From Pontiellaceae bacterium (GTDB lineage Bacteria; Verrucomicrobiota; Kiritimatiellia; Kiritimatiellales; Tichowtungiaceae), in contig JAOZMR010000004.1 in the NCBI GenBank assembly GCA_029934215.1, positions 1 to 28,229 of the forward strand: DNA of 28,229 nt. Direction: 5' to 3'. A program made the position numbers and the translations under genes. This document shows positions 16,289-24,093 of the stretch, one piece after another. Position 1 is the first letter of the stretch. Every line of letters begins with the position of its first letter. Under the pieces are notes generated by a model. That model was not told where the DNA came from. It saw only the letters and a list, made by a program, of their open reading frames with translations, and did not search any database.

Positions 16289-18223
16289 ATGGAAACAGCA
16301 CAACTTAAGAAAATGGCACAGGGCGCTCGGCGCTACCTGGTTGAACAAATCGGCTATAAACTGAATCAGATTCTGACGACCGATAGCGGTGAATATCGCG
16401 ACAGCCGGGTCGTTAAGGATTTGATGGCTGAAGTGCGCCAGCATGGCGACGAGCAGGTGATTGAGCGCGTGGCCTACATCTGGTTCAACCGTTTTTGTGC
16501 ACTGCGCTTTATGGATGCCAATGGCTACAACCGCACGGCGGTGGTCAGCCCGACCGAAGGCTTCACCTTGCCGGAGCTGCTACAGGAGGCGAAACAGGGG
16601 CACATTGACGATGCCTTGGCCGATCAGCTGGACCGCGCCAAGCTCAGCGCTTTGTTGGCCGACGCCAAGCAGGATGAGGCCTATCAAATGCTGTTGGTGG
16701 CAGCCTGCAATCAGCTCAGTCAACAGATACCGTATCTCTTTGAAAAAATCTCCGACTACACCGAGCTGTTGATGCCCGCCGACCTGCTATCGGAGAAATC
16801 AATCCTCAGTCGGATCCGTGACGCGATGACCCCAGAGCTCTGCGGAGCTCGGGAAGTGGCCAGTGGCCAGTTTCCAGTGACCAGTGAAGACGAGACTAGC
16901 CACTCACCACTAGCCACTAGCCACTCCAACGACGCCTCCGGCGGCGTTGAGATCATCGGCTGGCTCTATCAGTTTTACATCTCCGAGAAAAAGGATGAGG
17001 TGTTTGCGGGGCTGAAGAAAAACCAAAAGATTGTCCCTGAAAACATTCCCGCCGCCACGCAGCTCTTTACACCCAACTGGATCGTGCGTTATCTGGTCGA
17101 AAATTCCCTCGGTCGCCTCTGGATGCTGAACCATCCAAACTCCAGGCTACGGGAACGCATGGAGTATTACATTGAACCACAGAATACACGGAATACACAG
17201 AACGACGGAGATTCCGTGTCTTCAGTGTCTTCCGTGGTTGAAGAAAATTTCCTGAAAGTAAGTTCACCCGAAGAGCTGAAGGTGTGCGACCCGGCGTGTG
17301 GGTCGGGTCATATGCTCACTTATGCCTTTGACCTGCTCTATGCCATTTATGAAGAAGAAGGTTATGACGCGCCGGAGATTCCCGGACTGATTCTGAAAAA
17401 CAACCTATTCGGCGTGGAACTCGACGAACGCGCTGGGGAGCTGGCCGCCTTTGCGCTGACCATGAAAGCTCGTGCCAAATATCGTCGCTTTTTCCGCAAG
17501 CCGATCCAGCCCAATATTTGCGTGTTGGAAAAGGTCACCTTCGAAGAGGGTGAGCTGAAGGAATACATGGATTATGTTGGACACGATCTTTTTACCACAC
17601 CATTACAGCGCACACTTCATCAGTTTGAGGAAGCGGACAACTTTGGATCACTAATCCAGCCAGATGTTACTGATGTAGCTGAAATGCTTGAAATTTTAAA
17701 CAAGTATGATTTTCGAAGTGATTGGATTTATAAATCAGCTCACAACAAAGTTCTCCAAGCTTTGGAAATGACCGATTATCTCAGCCCTAAATACCATGTC
17801 GTCGTCGCCAATCCTCCTTACATGGGAAGCAAGGGAATGAATCCGCAATTGGCCAAGTGGCTGAAAGAGAATTATCCGGATGTGAAGTCCGACTTGTTTG
17901 CAGCGTTTGTGGTTCGAAATACTCGCTTAACCCTGCCTGAAGGTCAGTTAGGATTTATGACTCCCTTTGTCTGGATGTTCATTTCATCCTACGAAAAACT
18001 TCGTAGCTTCTTGATCAACGAGAAAACGATAACCTCTTTAGTGCAACTAGAGTATTCTGGCTTTGATGGAGCAACGGTTCCTATTTGTACCTTTACGGTA
18101 GAAAATGGTTACCATCCCGATTTTAAAGGGGGGTATGTCCGGCTATCGGATTTTAAGGGAGCGGCACTGCAAGGACCTAAATGCATTGAAATTATTCAAG
18201 CAGCAAGAAGGGCAGGGAAATGA
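16289..18223 (+). CDS. pglX: PglX methyltransferase, N-terminal half of a split gene
   Basis: The 644 residues match the first part of BREX-1 PglX, an adenine-specific DNA methyltransferase that marks host DNA. Landmarks are GGVEIIGWLYQFYISEKKDEVF (218-239), TPNWIVRYLVENSLGRLW, SAM-binding motif I DPACGSGH (334-341), GVELDERAGELAAFALTMKARA, catalytic NPPY (508-511), and GFDGATVPICTFTVENG to VRLSDFKGA. The frame stops just after LQGPKCIEIIQAA, and the missing part resumes at 20992. Two in-frame repeat insertions interrupt the usual sequence at about residues 186-216 and 297-319. The TGA overlaps the next ATG (ATGA), so the next gene is coupled. Intact PglX is normally one chain of roughly 1200 residues. 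Confidence 0.9.
   Translation: METAQLKKMAQGARRYLVEQIGYKLNQILTTDSGEYRDSRVVKDLMAEVRQHGDEQVIERVAYIWFNRFCALRFMDANGYNRTAVVSPTEGFTLPELLQEAKQGHIDDALADQLDRAKLSALLADAKQDEAYQMLLVAACNQLSQQIPYLFEKISDYTELLMPADLLSEKSILSRIRDAMTPELCGAREVASGQFPVTSEDETSHSPLATSHSNDASGGVEIIGWLYQFYISEKKDEVFAGLKKNQKIVPENIPAATQLFTPNWIVRYLVENSLGRLWMLNHPNSRLRERMEYYIEPQNTRNTQNDGDSVSSVSSVVEENFLKVSSPEELKVCDPACGSGHMLTYAFDLLYAIYEEEGYDAPEIPGLILKNNLFGVELDERAGELAAFALTMKARAKYRRFFRKPIQPNICVLEKVTFEEGELKEYMDYVGHDLFTTPLQRTLHQFEEADNFGSLIQPDVTDVAEMLEILNKYDFRSDWIYKSAHNKVLQALEMTDYLSPKYHVVVANPPYMGSKGMNPQLAKWLKENYPDVKSDLFAAFVVRNTRLTLPEGQLGFMTPFVWMFISSYEKLRSFLINEKTITSLVQLEYSGFDGATVPICTFTVENGYHPDFKGGYVRLSDFKGAALQGPKCIEIIQAARRAGK
16855..16925. repeat. In-frame imperfect hairpin of AGTGGCCAGT/ACTAGCCACT words
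   Basis: The left arm 16855-16885 and right arm 16895-16925 are complementary at 23 of 31 positions. The words are the same family as the S23 element ends. The frame stays open and encodes a Ser/Thr-rich linker between TPELCG and GGVEIIGW of PglX. Confidence 0.75.
17175..17239. repeat. In-frame imperfect hairpin of ACACGGAA-type words
   Basis: The left arm 17175-17200 and right arm 17214-17239 are complementary at 21 of 26 positions (AACCACAGAATACACGG and its partner). It is read as an Asn/Ser/Val-rich linker just before the FLKVSSPEELKVCDPACGSG block of PglX. Confidence 0.75.
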
Positions 18224-19749
18224 GCCTATTTATTGAAGAGCTGATTCAACGCCCCGAGGGGAAGACGCTGGAGTTTAAGCGGGATCTTTCCTCGCCGAAA
18301 CCCTTGCTCAAAACACTGGTGGCATTTACCAACACGGCGGGCGGACGCTTAATCATCGGCGTAACGGACGACAAGCAGGTGTTGGGCGTAGAATACCCTT
18401 TGGACGAAGAGGAAAAACTGAGCAACTTGATTGCCGACTCCATTTCGCCCCGACTGGTGCCCAATATTGAACTAATTACCGTCCACGACAAAACCCTGCT
18501 GGTGGTGGAGGTTTTTCTGAGCAACTCCCGACCCCATTGGCTCAACCGCGAGGGAGCCGAACAGGGTGTTTATGTGCGCCTCGGATCCAGCAATCGTCAG
18601 GCCGACCAAGCCCTGATTGCCGAACTCCACCGCTCCGTCGAAGGCGTGGCCTTTGACGAAATGCCGATGCCCGAACTCTCCATCGACGATCTCAACCTAG
18701 ACGCGGCACAAAAGGAGTTTGATGGCGTTCGTAATTTAAACGAACCAACCTTGCAGACCCTAAAGCTACTCGTTCCCCACCAAGGGCGGCTTGTTCCTTC
18801 CAAAGGCGGTATCCTGTTGTTTGGCAAGCAGCGTACGCTGCACTTTTCCGATGCTTGGATCCAGTGTGGTCGCTTCTTTGGTACCACCAAACTCGACATT
18901 TTCGACCAGATTGAAATCGAACACCCCTTGCCCCAGGCAGTGGATGAAGCGATGCTTTTTCTGAAAAAACATGCCTTCCGTACTGCCGATCTTTCCGAAG
19001 TGCGCCGTAAGGATATTTGGAGCATTCCGCTGGGCATTCTCCGTGAAGTCATCGTCAACGCCCTGGTGCATAGCGACTATTCCCAACGCGGCGCTCCCAT
19101 CCGTATCGTTTTTCTTGATGACCGCATCGAAGTCGAAAGCATGGGCATTTTATTGCCCGGTCTAACCATCGACGAAATAAAGCGCGGCACCTCCCGCATC
19201 CGCAACCATGTGATTGTCCGCGTATTCCGCGAGCTTAACCTGATCGAGCAATGGGGCACCGGCGTGCGCCGTATCTTCGAAGAAGCCCAAGCCGAAGGCC
19301 TCCCTGAACCCAAGATCGAAGAGGTCGGCATGCGCGTGCGCTTCACCGTCTTTTTGAAAAACCCGCAACCCGTCAATGAAGACAGAAAGTGGGATAAAGA
19401 GAGTGGACAGTGGATCGTGGATCGTGGGAAGTCAGGGGCCCAGTCGAATGCACGGCCAGAGTCACGGCTAGACTCACCGACCCACTCGGGGGCCCAGACA
19501 AGGGCCCAGTCAAGGGCCCAGTCAAGGGCCCAGTCTGAGATTGTTTTATCTGCCTTATCCGAGGGAGCATTATCCGCATCGGAACTGATGGAAGTGCTCG
19601 GGCTTGAATCCAAAACGGGGGCATTTAAGCGCACGACAAAAGAGCTACTTGAAAAAGAGCTGATTGAATACACCCTCCCCGAAAAACCCAACAGCCGCCT
19701 CCAAAAATACCGCCTCACCGAAAAGGGGAAGGAGTGTCCGCATGGGTAA
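18220..19749 (+). CDS. AlbA_2/Schlafen-type ATP-binding protein inserted in pglX
   Basis: The 509-residue protein has an AlbA_2 (Schlafen-type) domain at 1-125 (EGKTLEFKRDLS, FTNTAGGRLIIGV, VYVRLGSSNRQA). A GHKL-like ATP-binding domain follows at about 265-355 (ILREVIVNALVHSDYSQRG, QWGTGVRRIFEEA). After a repeat-derived linker (about 388-439) comes a small winged-helix-like end (LSASELMEVLGLESKTGAFKRTTKELLEKELIEY). Relatives are often annotated as ATP-binding transcriptional regulators and are common beside restriction loci. It overlaps the pglX N-half by 4 bases and the next gene by 8, so it reads as part of one coupled cassette. It might regulate the locus or be a defence protein. Confidence 0.82.
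   Translation: MSLFIEELIQRPEGKTLEFKRDLSSPKPLLKTLVAFTNTAGGRLIIGVTDDKQVLGVEYPLDEEEKLSNLIADSISPRLVPNIELITVHDKTLLVVEVFLSNSRPHWLNREGAEQGVYVRLGSSNRQADQALIAELHRSVEGVAFDEMPMPELSIDDLNLDAAQKEFDGVRNLNEPTLQTLKLLVPHQGRLVPSKGGILLFGKQRTLHFSDAWIQCGRFFGTTKLDIFDQIEIEHPLPQAVDEAMLFLKKHAFRTADLSEVRRKDIWSIPLGILREVIVNALVHSDYSQRGAPIRIVFLDDRIEVESMGILLPGLTIDEIKRGTSRIRNHVIVRVFRELNLIEQWGTGVRRIFEEAQAEGLPEPKIEEVGMRVRFTVFLKNPQPVNEDRKWDKESGQWIVDRGKSGAQSNARPESRLDSPTHSGAQTRAQSRAQSRAQSEIVLSALSEGALSASELMEVLGLESKTGAFKRTTKELLEKELIEYTLPEKPNSRLQKYRLTEKGKECPHG
19490..19537. repeat. 12-bp tandem repeat translated as (R)AQS
   Basis: Four consecutive 12-base units close to GGGCCCAGTCAA lie in frame in the AlbA_2 gene, encoding GAQT-RAQS-RAQS-RAQS. 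A lone related copy is at 19436-19445. The number of copies could change without breaking the frame. Confidence 0.85.
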
Positions 19750-20992
19750 GTATAGTGCCAGCACTAAGATAGCTCTGACCATGAAAGATATGGGGATGGC
19801 GTATCGGAAGGCAAAAGTTGATCTCTATTATTCGAGCACCCCTGATTTGCTCGCTATCTTGGAATATGAAAAGAATCTATCGGAAAATTTAGAGGCTCTT
19901 CGGTCTAAGATACAACATGGGGATGACTCTTTTTTTTCAAGCCCAGAATTTTTAGGGGGATGGACGGTTGAACCTAAAGCCATTTTAGGCGGCGAATCTA
20001 AAAATGGGTTCATTCATTCCGATCCGAAAAAACAGTGGGAAACATCAAAAGATCAAGAAGAAAAACACACGGCCGAGTTTCGTTTAATGGCATCGCCCAG
20101 TATTGATTTTGTTGTTCTTTCCACTCTTTGGATGATGAAGGTTGGAAAAAAATATGAGGCAAAACTGCACGAAAGTGCTTATGGAAATCGGTTAAGGAGA
20201 AAAAAGAATGGTCAAATAAACCCTTTTTCCCTCGGATCATTTCAACCTTATATTTTCCCTTATCGTCAATGGCGAGATAGAAGTATTCGTGCAATGGAGC
20301 AGGCTCTTGAAGAGGATAAGCGCTTTGCCCTCAAATTAAAAACACGAGGCATCTCACTTATCTGCGGAGTTGAATATTTGCACCGAGGACAAAAGCGGGT
20401 GAGCAATCAAATTTGGTCTGCACTAACGCATGATGGTCTAGGGTTTTCTTCGTTCATTATTTATCAACAGGATAAACAGCATCCTGCACTCTGCGAAGAA
20501 CGGACACTTAAGCAAATTGCTGGTCTCTCCTTAAAACCAGTACCTTCTCAAAAATGGACCACTCCCCCCGTAATCTGTCACGGCGGCTTCTATTTTTCTC
20601 TGCTAATTTGTAGTGAACTAACAAACATTGCTTATCGCACGGCATTGCGTGGTAAAATTGATGCACTGTTTATTTCCGAATGGAACCGAGATACTCAAAG
20701 TTTTAACTCCCTTGTAGAATCAGCCGCCCTCGATATTCATGCCTATATTATTCAGTGTAACGACCGCGTTTATGGAGATAGTCGAATTCGTGCGCCCTAT
20801 AAAAATCCGTGGGAACGGGATATGATTCGTCTGAAGGGTGGTCTTAACGATTATTTTGTAGTAGGGAAATTGGACATCCACTCACTGCGAGCATTTCAAA
20901 GTACCCACCGCTCTCCAAGCACCCCCTTTAAACCCGTACCCGATGGCTTTAAAATTAGCCACGAACGAAAAGAACTTCCGTCTGGAGATTAA
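19742..20992 (+). pseudogene. Probable RT-nitrilase (DRT1/UG1-like) gene with an in-frame internal deletion
   Basis: The open frame encodes 416 residues from the ATG at 19742, which overlaps the AlbA_2 gene by 8 bases. Residues 1-194 resemble the fingers region of a reverse transcriptase (RLMASPSIDF, LSTLWMMKVG, YGNRLRRKKNGQIN, FQPYIFPYRQWR, AMEQALEEDKR). At the point where the first catalytic Asp motif should follow, the sequence switches near residue 195 (about 20324) to a nitrilase-like C-terminal part. That part has GISLICGVEYL, a candidate Lys 245, LLICSEL with nucleophile Cys 290, and WNRDTQSFNSLVESAALDIHAYIIQCNDR. The RT catalytic core and the nitrilase Glu region are absent. Known DRT1 defence proteins fuse these two domains. 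I infer a deletion; the open frame could instead be a repurposed protein. Confidence 0.6.
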
Positions 20993-22902
20993 TGATGAAC
21001 CAAGAAAATAAAGTGAACAGTGAACAGTGTGAAGTGGATAGCGTGAAGCGTGAAGTGGACAGCAAAAAGCCCGAAGACTATTTCTTCCGAGCCTCCGCCG
21101 CCGACTTCAAAAAAATCCCCGGCAGCCCTATTGCTTATTGGGCTTCTGAAGAGATTATTACCGCATTCCAAGATGGTATATCGTTAACAAATATTTCCAT
21201 TCCGCGCCAGGGGTTAGCCACAATGGATAACAATCGATTTACTCGGGTATGGCATGAGGTATCTCTGTTGAATTCATCGATATTGTTGAACAATAAAAAC
21301 TGCCAATGGCATCCGTATAACAAAGGCGGAGATTATAGAAAGTGGTATGGAAACCAAGAGTTTGTTGTAAATTGGGGCAATAATGGTAAAGCCATAAAGC
21401 AGTTAGCTATTAGCCGCTACGGTAGCGCTTCAAAACGTGTCGTGAATGAAAATCTTTATTTTCAGCCCAGCATTACATGGGGGAAAATTAGCAGTAGCAA
21501 ACCATCATTTAGACTTCAGCCTGAAGGAGCCATCTTTGATGTCGCGGGCATGTCACTTTTTCCTAAAAAGGATGACTTCTACTCACTGCTGCCTCTCCTC
21601 AATTCAAAATTAGTTTTGCGTATTCTTGAGCTATTATCTCCGACTTTGAATTTCGAGGCAGGTCAAATAGGTTCGATACCAGTGATTTTATCAGGGAAGA
21701 CTCAAGTCTTACTTCTTGATCAGCTTATTGCGTTAGAAAAGTCCGACTGGGACTCCTACGAAACCTCATGGAATTTCAGGAGCCTGCCGCTGTTGCAACC
21801 AGCTGAAACTTTCCAAACCTTGGAACAAAACCTTCCAAACATCGGAAACCTTGGTGAAAAAGTTCCAGACCTTGGAACAAATGCTTCCAACCATTGGAAA
21901 AAAGATGAGTGCAGGCAGTGCCTGCTCCAGACCTTGGAAAAAACATACGCCGAACTTTCCAACCATTGGAAAAGCATGACACTGGAAATGCAGCGGTTAG
22001 AGGAGGAAAACAACCGCATTTTCATCGATGCCTATGGCCTGCAGGATGAACTGACGCCCGAAGTGCCTCTAAAAGAAATCACGCTGACCTGCAACCCACA
22101 CTACCGTTACAAGGGCGATAAAACCGAGGCGGCGCTAGAAGCCTTACAGCAGCAGGACACGATGAAGGAGTTTATTTCCTATGCGGTTGGCTGCATGTTC
22201 GGGCGCTACAGCCTCGATAAACCGGGTCTCATTCTCGCTAATGCGGGCGAAACGCTGGAAGATTATCTCCAGCAGATACCGGATCCATCGTTCATGCCGG
22301 ACGATGACAACGTGGTTCCGCTGATGGATGTGGATTGGTTTGAGGACGATATTGCTGAGCGCTTTAAAACCTTCCTGAAGATGACATTCGGCGAGGAAAA
22401 CTATGATGAAAATCTGACCTTTATTGAAGAGGCGCTGGGCTACAAACCGACCGGCAAGCGCAAGCCGCTCTCAATCCGTGACTATTTCCTGAAATCGTTC
22501 TATACCGATCACATCAAGACCTACAAAAAACGCCCGATCTACTGGATGTTCAGTTCCAAGAAAGGGACGTTTAACGCATTGGTCTACCTGCACCGCTATC
22601 GCCCGGAAACCATTAACGATCTGCTGAATGAATATGTGCGCGAATTTGGCAAAAAACTGACGGCGCATCGCGACAACAAGATGCAGGAATCGATCACTGC
22701 CGAGGGCCGTACAAAGGTCGCGCTCGAAAAAGAGATCACCAAACTCAACAAACAGATCGAAGAGCTGAATGAATATGAACGCGACCTGTTTACATTCGCC
22801 TCCCAGCCCGCCGAGGCGCTGGTCCTAGATCTCGATGACGGCGTGAAGGTAAACTACAAACGCTTCAGCCCGGTGCTGAAAAAAGTGACGGGGCTGAGTT
22901 AG
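20992..22902 (+). CDS. pglX: PglX, C-terminal half of a split gene
   Basis: The 636 residues continue PglX: YFFRASAADFKKIPGSPIAYW (30-50), RQGLATMDNNRFTRVWHEV, PYNKGGDYRKWYGNQEFVVNW, SWNFRSLPLL, EMQRLEEENNRIFIDAYGLQDELTPEVPL (about 332-360), LTCNPHYRY, and the C-terminal FLKSFYTDHIKTYKKRPIYWMFSS. This part contains the target-recognition and helical C-terminal regions. The first 25 or so residues come from GTGAA-type repeats, and residues 273-326 contain six TTCCA-type palindromes. The start (ATG at 20992 or 20995) shares a base with the preceding stop (TAATG). The TAG stop lies in a further repeat (22899-22930). Both halves are free of frameshifts, so a working two-subunit enzyme is possible. 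Confidence 0.88.
   Translation: MMNQENKVNSEQCEVDSVKREVDSKKPEDYFFRASAADFKKIPGSPIAYWASEEIITAFQDGISLTNISIPRQGLATMDNNRFTRVWHEVSLLNSSILLNNKNCQWHPYNKGGDYRKWYGNQEFVVNWGNNGKAIKQLAISRYGSASKRVVNENLYFQPSITWGKISSSKPSFRLQPEGAIFDVAGMSLFPKKDDFYSLLPLLNSKLVLRILELLSPTLNFEAGQIGSIPVILSGKTQVLLLDQLIALEKSDWDSYETSWNFRSLPLLQPAETFQTLEQNLPNIGNLGEKVPDLGTNASNHWKKDECRQCLLQTLEKTYAELSNHWKSMTLEMQRLEEENNRIFIDAYGLQDELTPEVPLKEITLTCNPHYRYKGDKTEAALEALQQQDTMKEFISYAVGCMFGRYSLDKPGLILANAGETLEDYLQQIPDPSFMPDDDNVVPLMDVDWFEDDIAERFKTFLKMTFGEENYDENLTFIEEALGYKPTGKRKPLSIRDYFLKSFYTDHIKTYKKRPIYWMFSSKKGTFNALVYLHRYRPETINDLLNEYVREFGKKLTAHRDNKMQESITAEGRTKVALEKEITKLNKQIEELNEYERDLFTFASQPAEALVLDLDDGVKVNYKRFSPVLKKVTGLS
21012..21063. repeat. GTGAACAGTGAA-type repeat at the start of the pglX C-half
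   Basis: Degenerate direct copies of GTGAACAGTGAA / GTGAAGTGGACAGC follow one another in frame and encode the charged, non-conserved start of the second PglX fragment. It sits exactly at the downstream breakpoint of the cassette. Confidence 0.7.
21811..21971. repeat. Cluster of six TTCCAA-NNN-TTGGAA palindromes in pglX
   Basis: Copies are at 21811-21825, 21833-21847, 21863-21877, 21885-21899, 21925-21939 and 21957-21971. Three match all 12 fixed bases, two have one mismatch and one has two. They are read in more than one frame (FQTLE, LPNIG, SNHWK), so the pressure is on DNA, not on one peptide. Spacing is irregular, which rules out a CRISPR. Confidence 0.9.
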
Positions 22903-22930
22903 TTATTAGTGGCTAGTCGTTAGTGATTAG
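22899..22930. repeat. TAGTGGCTAGT-type repeat between pglX and the RhuM gene
   Basis: TTAGTTATTAGTGGCTAGTC and following words belong to the family seen at the ends of the S23 element and in the pglX hairpin. Here only one arm is present, and it supplies the TAG stop of the pglX C-half. Confidence 0.65.
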
Positions 22931-22941
22931 CGGAATTTAAG

Positions 22942-24003
22942 ATGAAAGAAAAACCACAGATGAACGCAGGTGAACTTGGATCAGAAGAGGCCAAAGGTCA
23001 ATTTTTAGTCTATCAGGCGGAAGACGGCCAGTTGAAGCTGGATGTCCGCTTTGAGGGAGAGACGGTTTGGCTATCACAAAAGCTGATGGCCGAGCTTTTC
23101 CAAAAGGATGTCCGCACTATAAATGAGCATATCCAAAACATTTATGATGAATGTGAATTGGACCCAACGCCAACTATCCGGAAATTCCGGATAGTTCGAA
23201 TGGAAGGTAAACGGCAGGTCGCCCGGATGGTGGATTTCTACAATCTGGACATGATTATTTCTGTTGGATATCGGGTTAAAAGTCATGTTGCGACGCGCTT
23301 TAGAATCTGGGCAACCCAGCAACTGACTGAGTTTATTCGTAAAGGGTTTTTGTTGGATGACGAACGGCTGAAAAACCCGGATCTGCCGTTTGACTATTTT
23401 GAAGAGCTGGAACGCCGTATTCAGGACATTCGGACGTCTGAGCGTCGTTTCTATCAGAAAATCACGGATATTTACGCCACCAGCATCGATTACGACCCAA
23501 CGCAGGATATCAGCCTGACCTTTTTCAAAACGGTGCAAAACAAGATGCACTGGGCGATTACCGGACAGACGGCGGCAGAAATTGTCCTTTCCCGTGCTGA
23601 TGCTGAAAAACCGAATATGGGACTGACAAATTATCGAGGGGCAAAAGTGCGTAAGCAGGATGTGACGATTGCCAAAAATTATCTTAGTGAGGACGAATTA
23701 GCCGCACTAAACAATCTGGTTGAACAATACTTGATCTTTGCACAGGGACAGGCTATGCGCCGGACTCCGATGCATATGAGCGACTGGATTGATAAACTCG
23801 ACAGTTTTATGACGCTCAATGATAGGGATATCCTGAACCACGTTGGGAAAATCTCCCATGAAATGGCGAAGCAATTGGCTGAAATCGAATACGAAAAGTT
23901 CCACTCGCACCGGCTTTCCGACTCCGCAAAAGCCCTCAGTGATTTCGATCAAGCTGTGAATCAAATCGAGTGTTCAAAGAAAAAAGGAGGGAATCATGAG
24001 TAA
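22942..24003 (+). CDS. RhuM family protein inserted between pglX and pglZ
   Basis: The 353-residue protein shows the RhuM (PF13310-like) pattern: VRFEGETVWLSQKLMAELFQ, VRTINEHIQNIYDECEL, TPTIRKFRIVRMEGKRQVARMVDFYNLDMIISVGYRVKS (about 76-115), FRIWATQQLTEFIRKGF, and a second half with ERRFYQKITDIYATSIDYDP and MHMSDWIDKLD. RhuM was named from a Salmonella pathogenicity island; its biochemical role is unknown, and relatives are frequent in restriction and BREX loci. The true start may be the second Met (codon 7), since the first residues look non-conserved. It is bounded by different repeat families on the two sides, so it is probably a payload gene not needed by BREX. Confidence 0.85.
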   Translation: MKEKPQMNAGELGSEEAKGQFLVYQAEDGQLKLDVRFEGETVWLSQKLMAELFQKDVRTINEHIQNIYDECELDPTPTIRKFRIVRMEGKRQVARMVDFYNLDMIISVGYRVKSHVATRFRIWATQQLTEFIRKGFLLDDERLKNPDLPFDYFEELERRIQDIRTSERRFYQKITDIYATSIDYDPTQDISLTFFKTVQNKMHWAITGQTAAEIVLSRADAEKPNMGLTNYRGAKVRKQDVTIAKNYLSEDELAALNNLVEQYLIFAQGQAMRRTPMHMSDWIDKLDSFMTLNDRDILNHVGKISHEMAKQLAEIEYEKFHSHRLSDSAKALSDFDQAVNQIECSKKKGGNHE

Positions 24004-24011
24004 CCCATTTT

Positions 24012-24079
24012 CGTGTATTTTGTGTTTTTCGTGGTTCAAATCCCGTTCCGTGTACTCCGTGTGTTCCGTGGTTAAATCC
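24012..24079. repeat. Two direct copies of the CGTGT...CCGTGGTT repeat
   Basis: Related 31-32-base copies at 24012-24043 and 24049-24079 lie in the RhuM-pglZ gap. They belong to the same word family as the hairpin at 17175-17239 inside pglX. Confidence 0.75.
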
Positions 24080-24093
24080 GGAGATGTTACCGT

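Noticed and set aside
21811..21971. CRISPR-like array
   Set aside because: The units are 15-base palindromes with variable centres and irregular spacing of about 7-32 bases, translated inside an open pglX frame; no cas genes are near.
16289..22902. pglX split explained as a sequencing frameshift
   Set aside because: The two halves are separated by 2.8 kb holding two other open frames, so a single base error cannot account for it.
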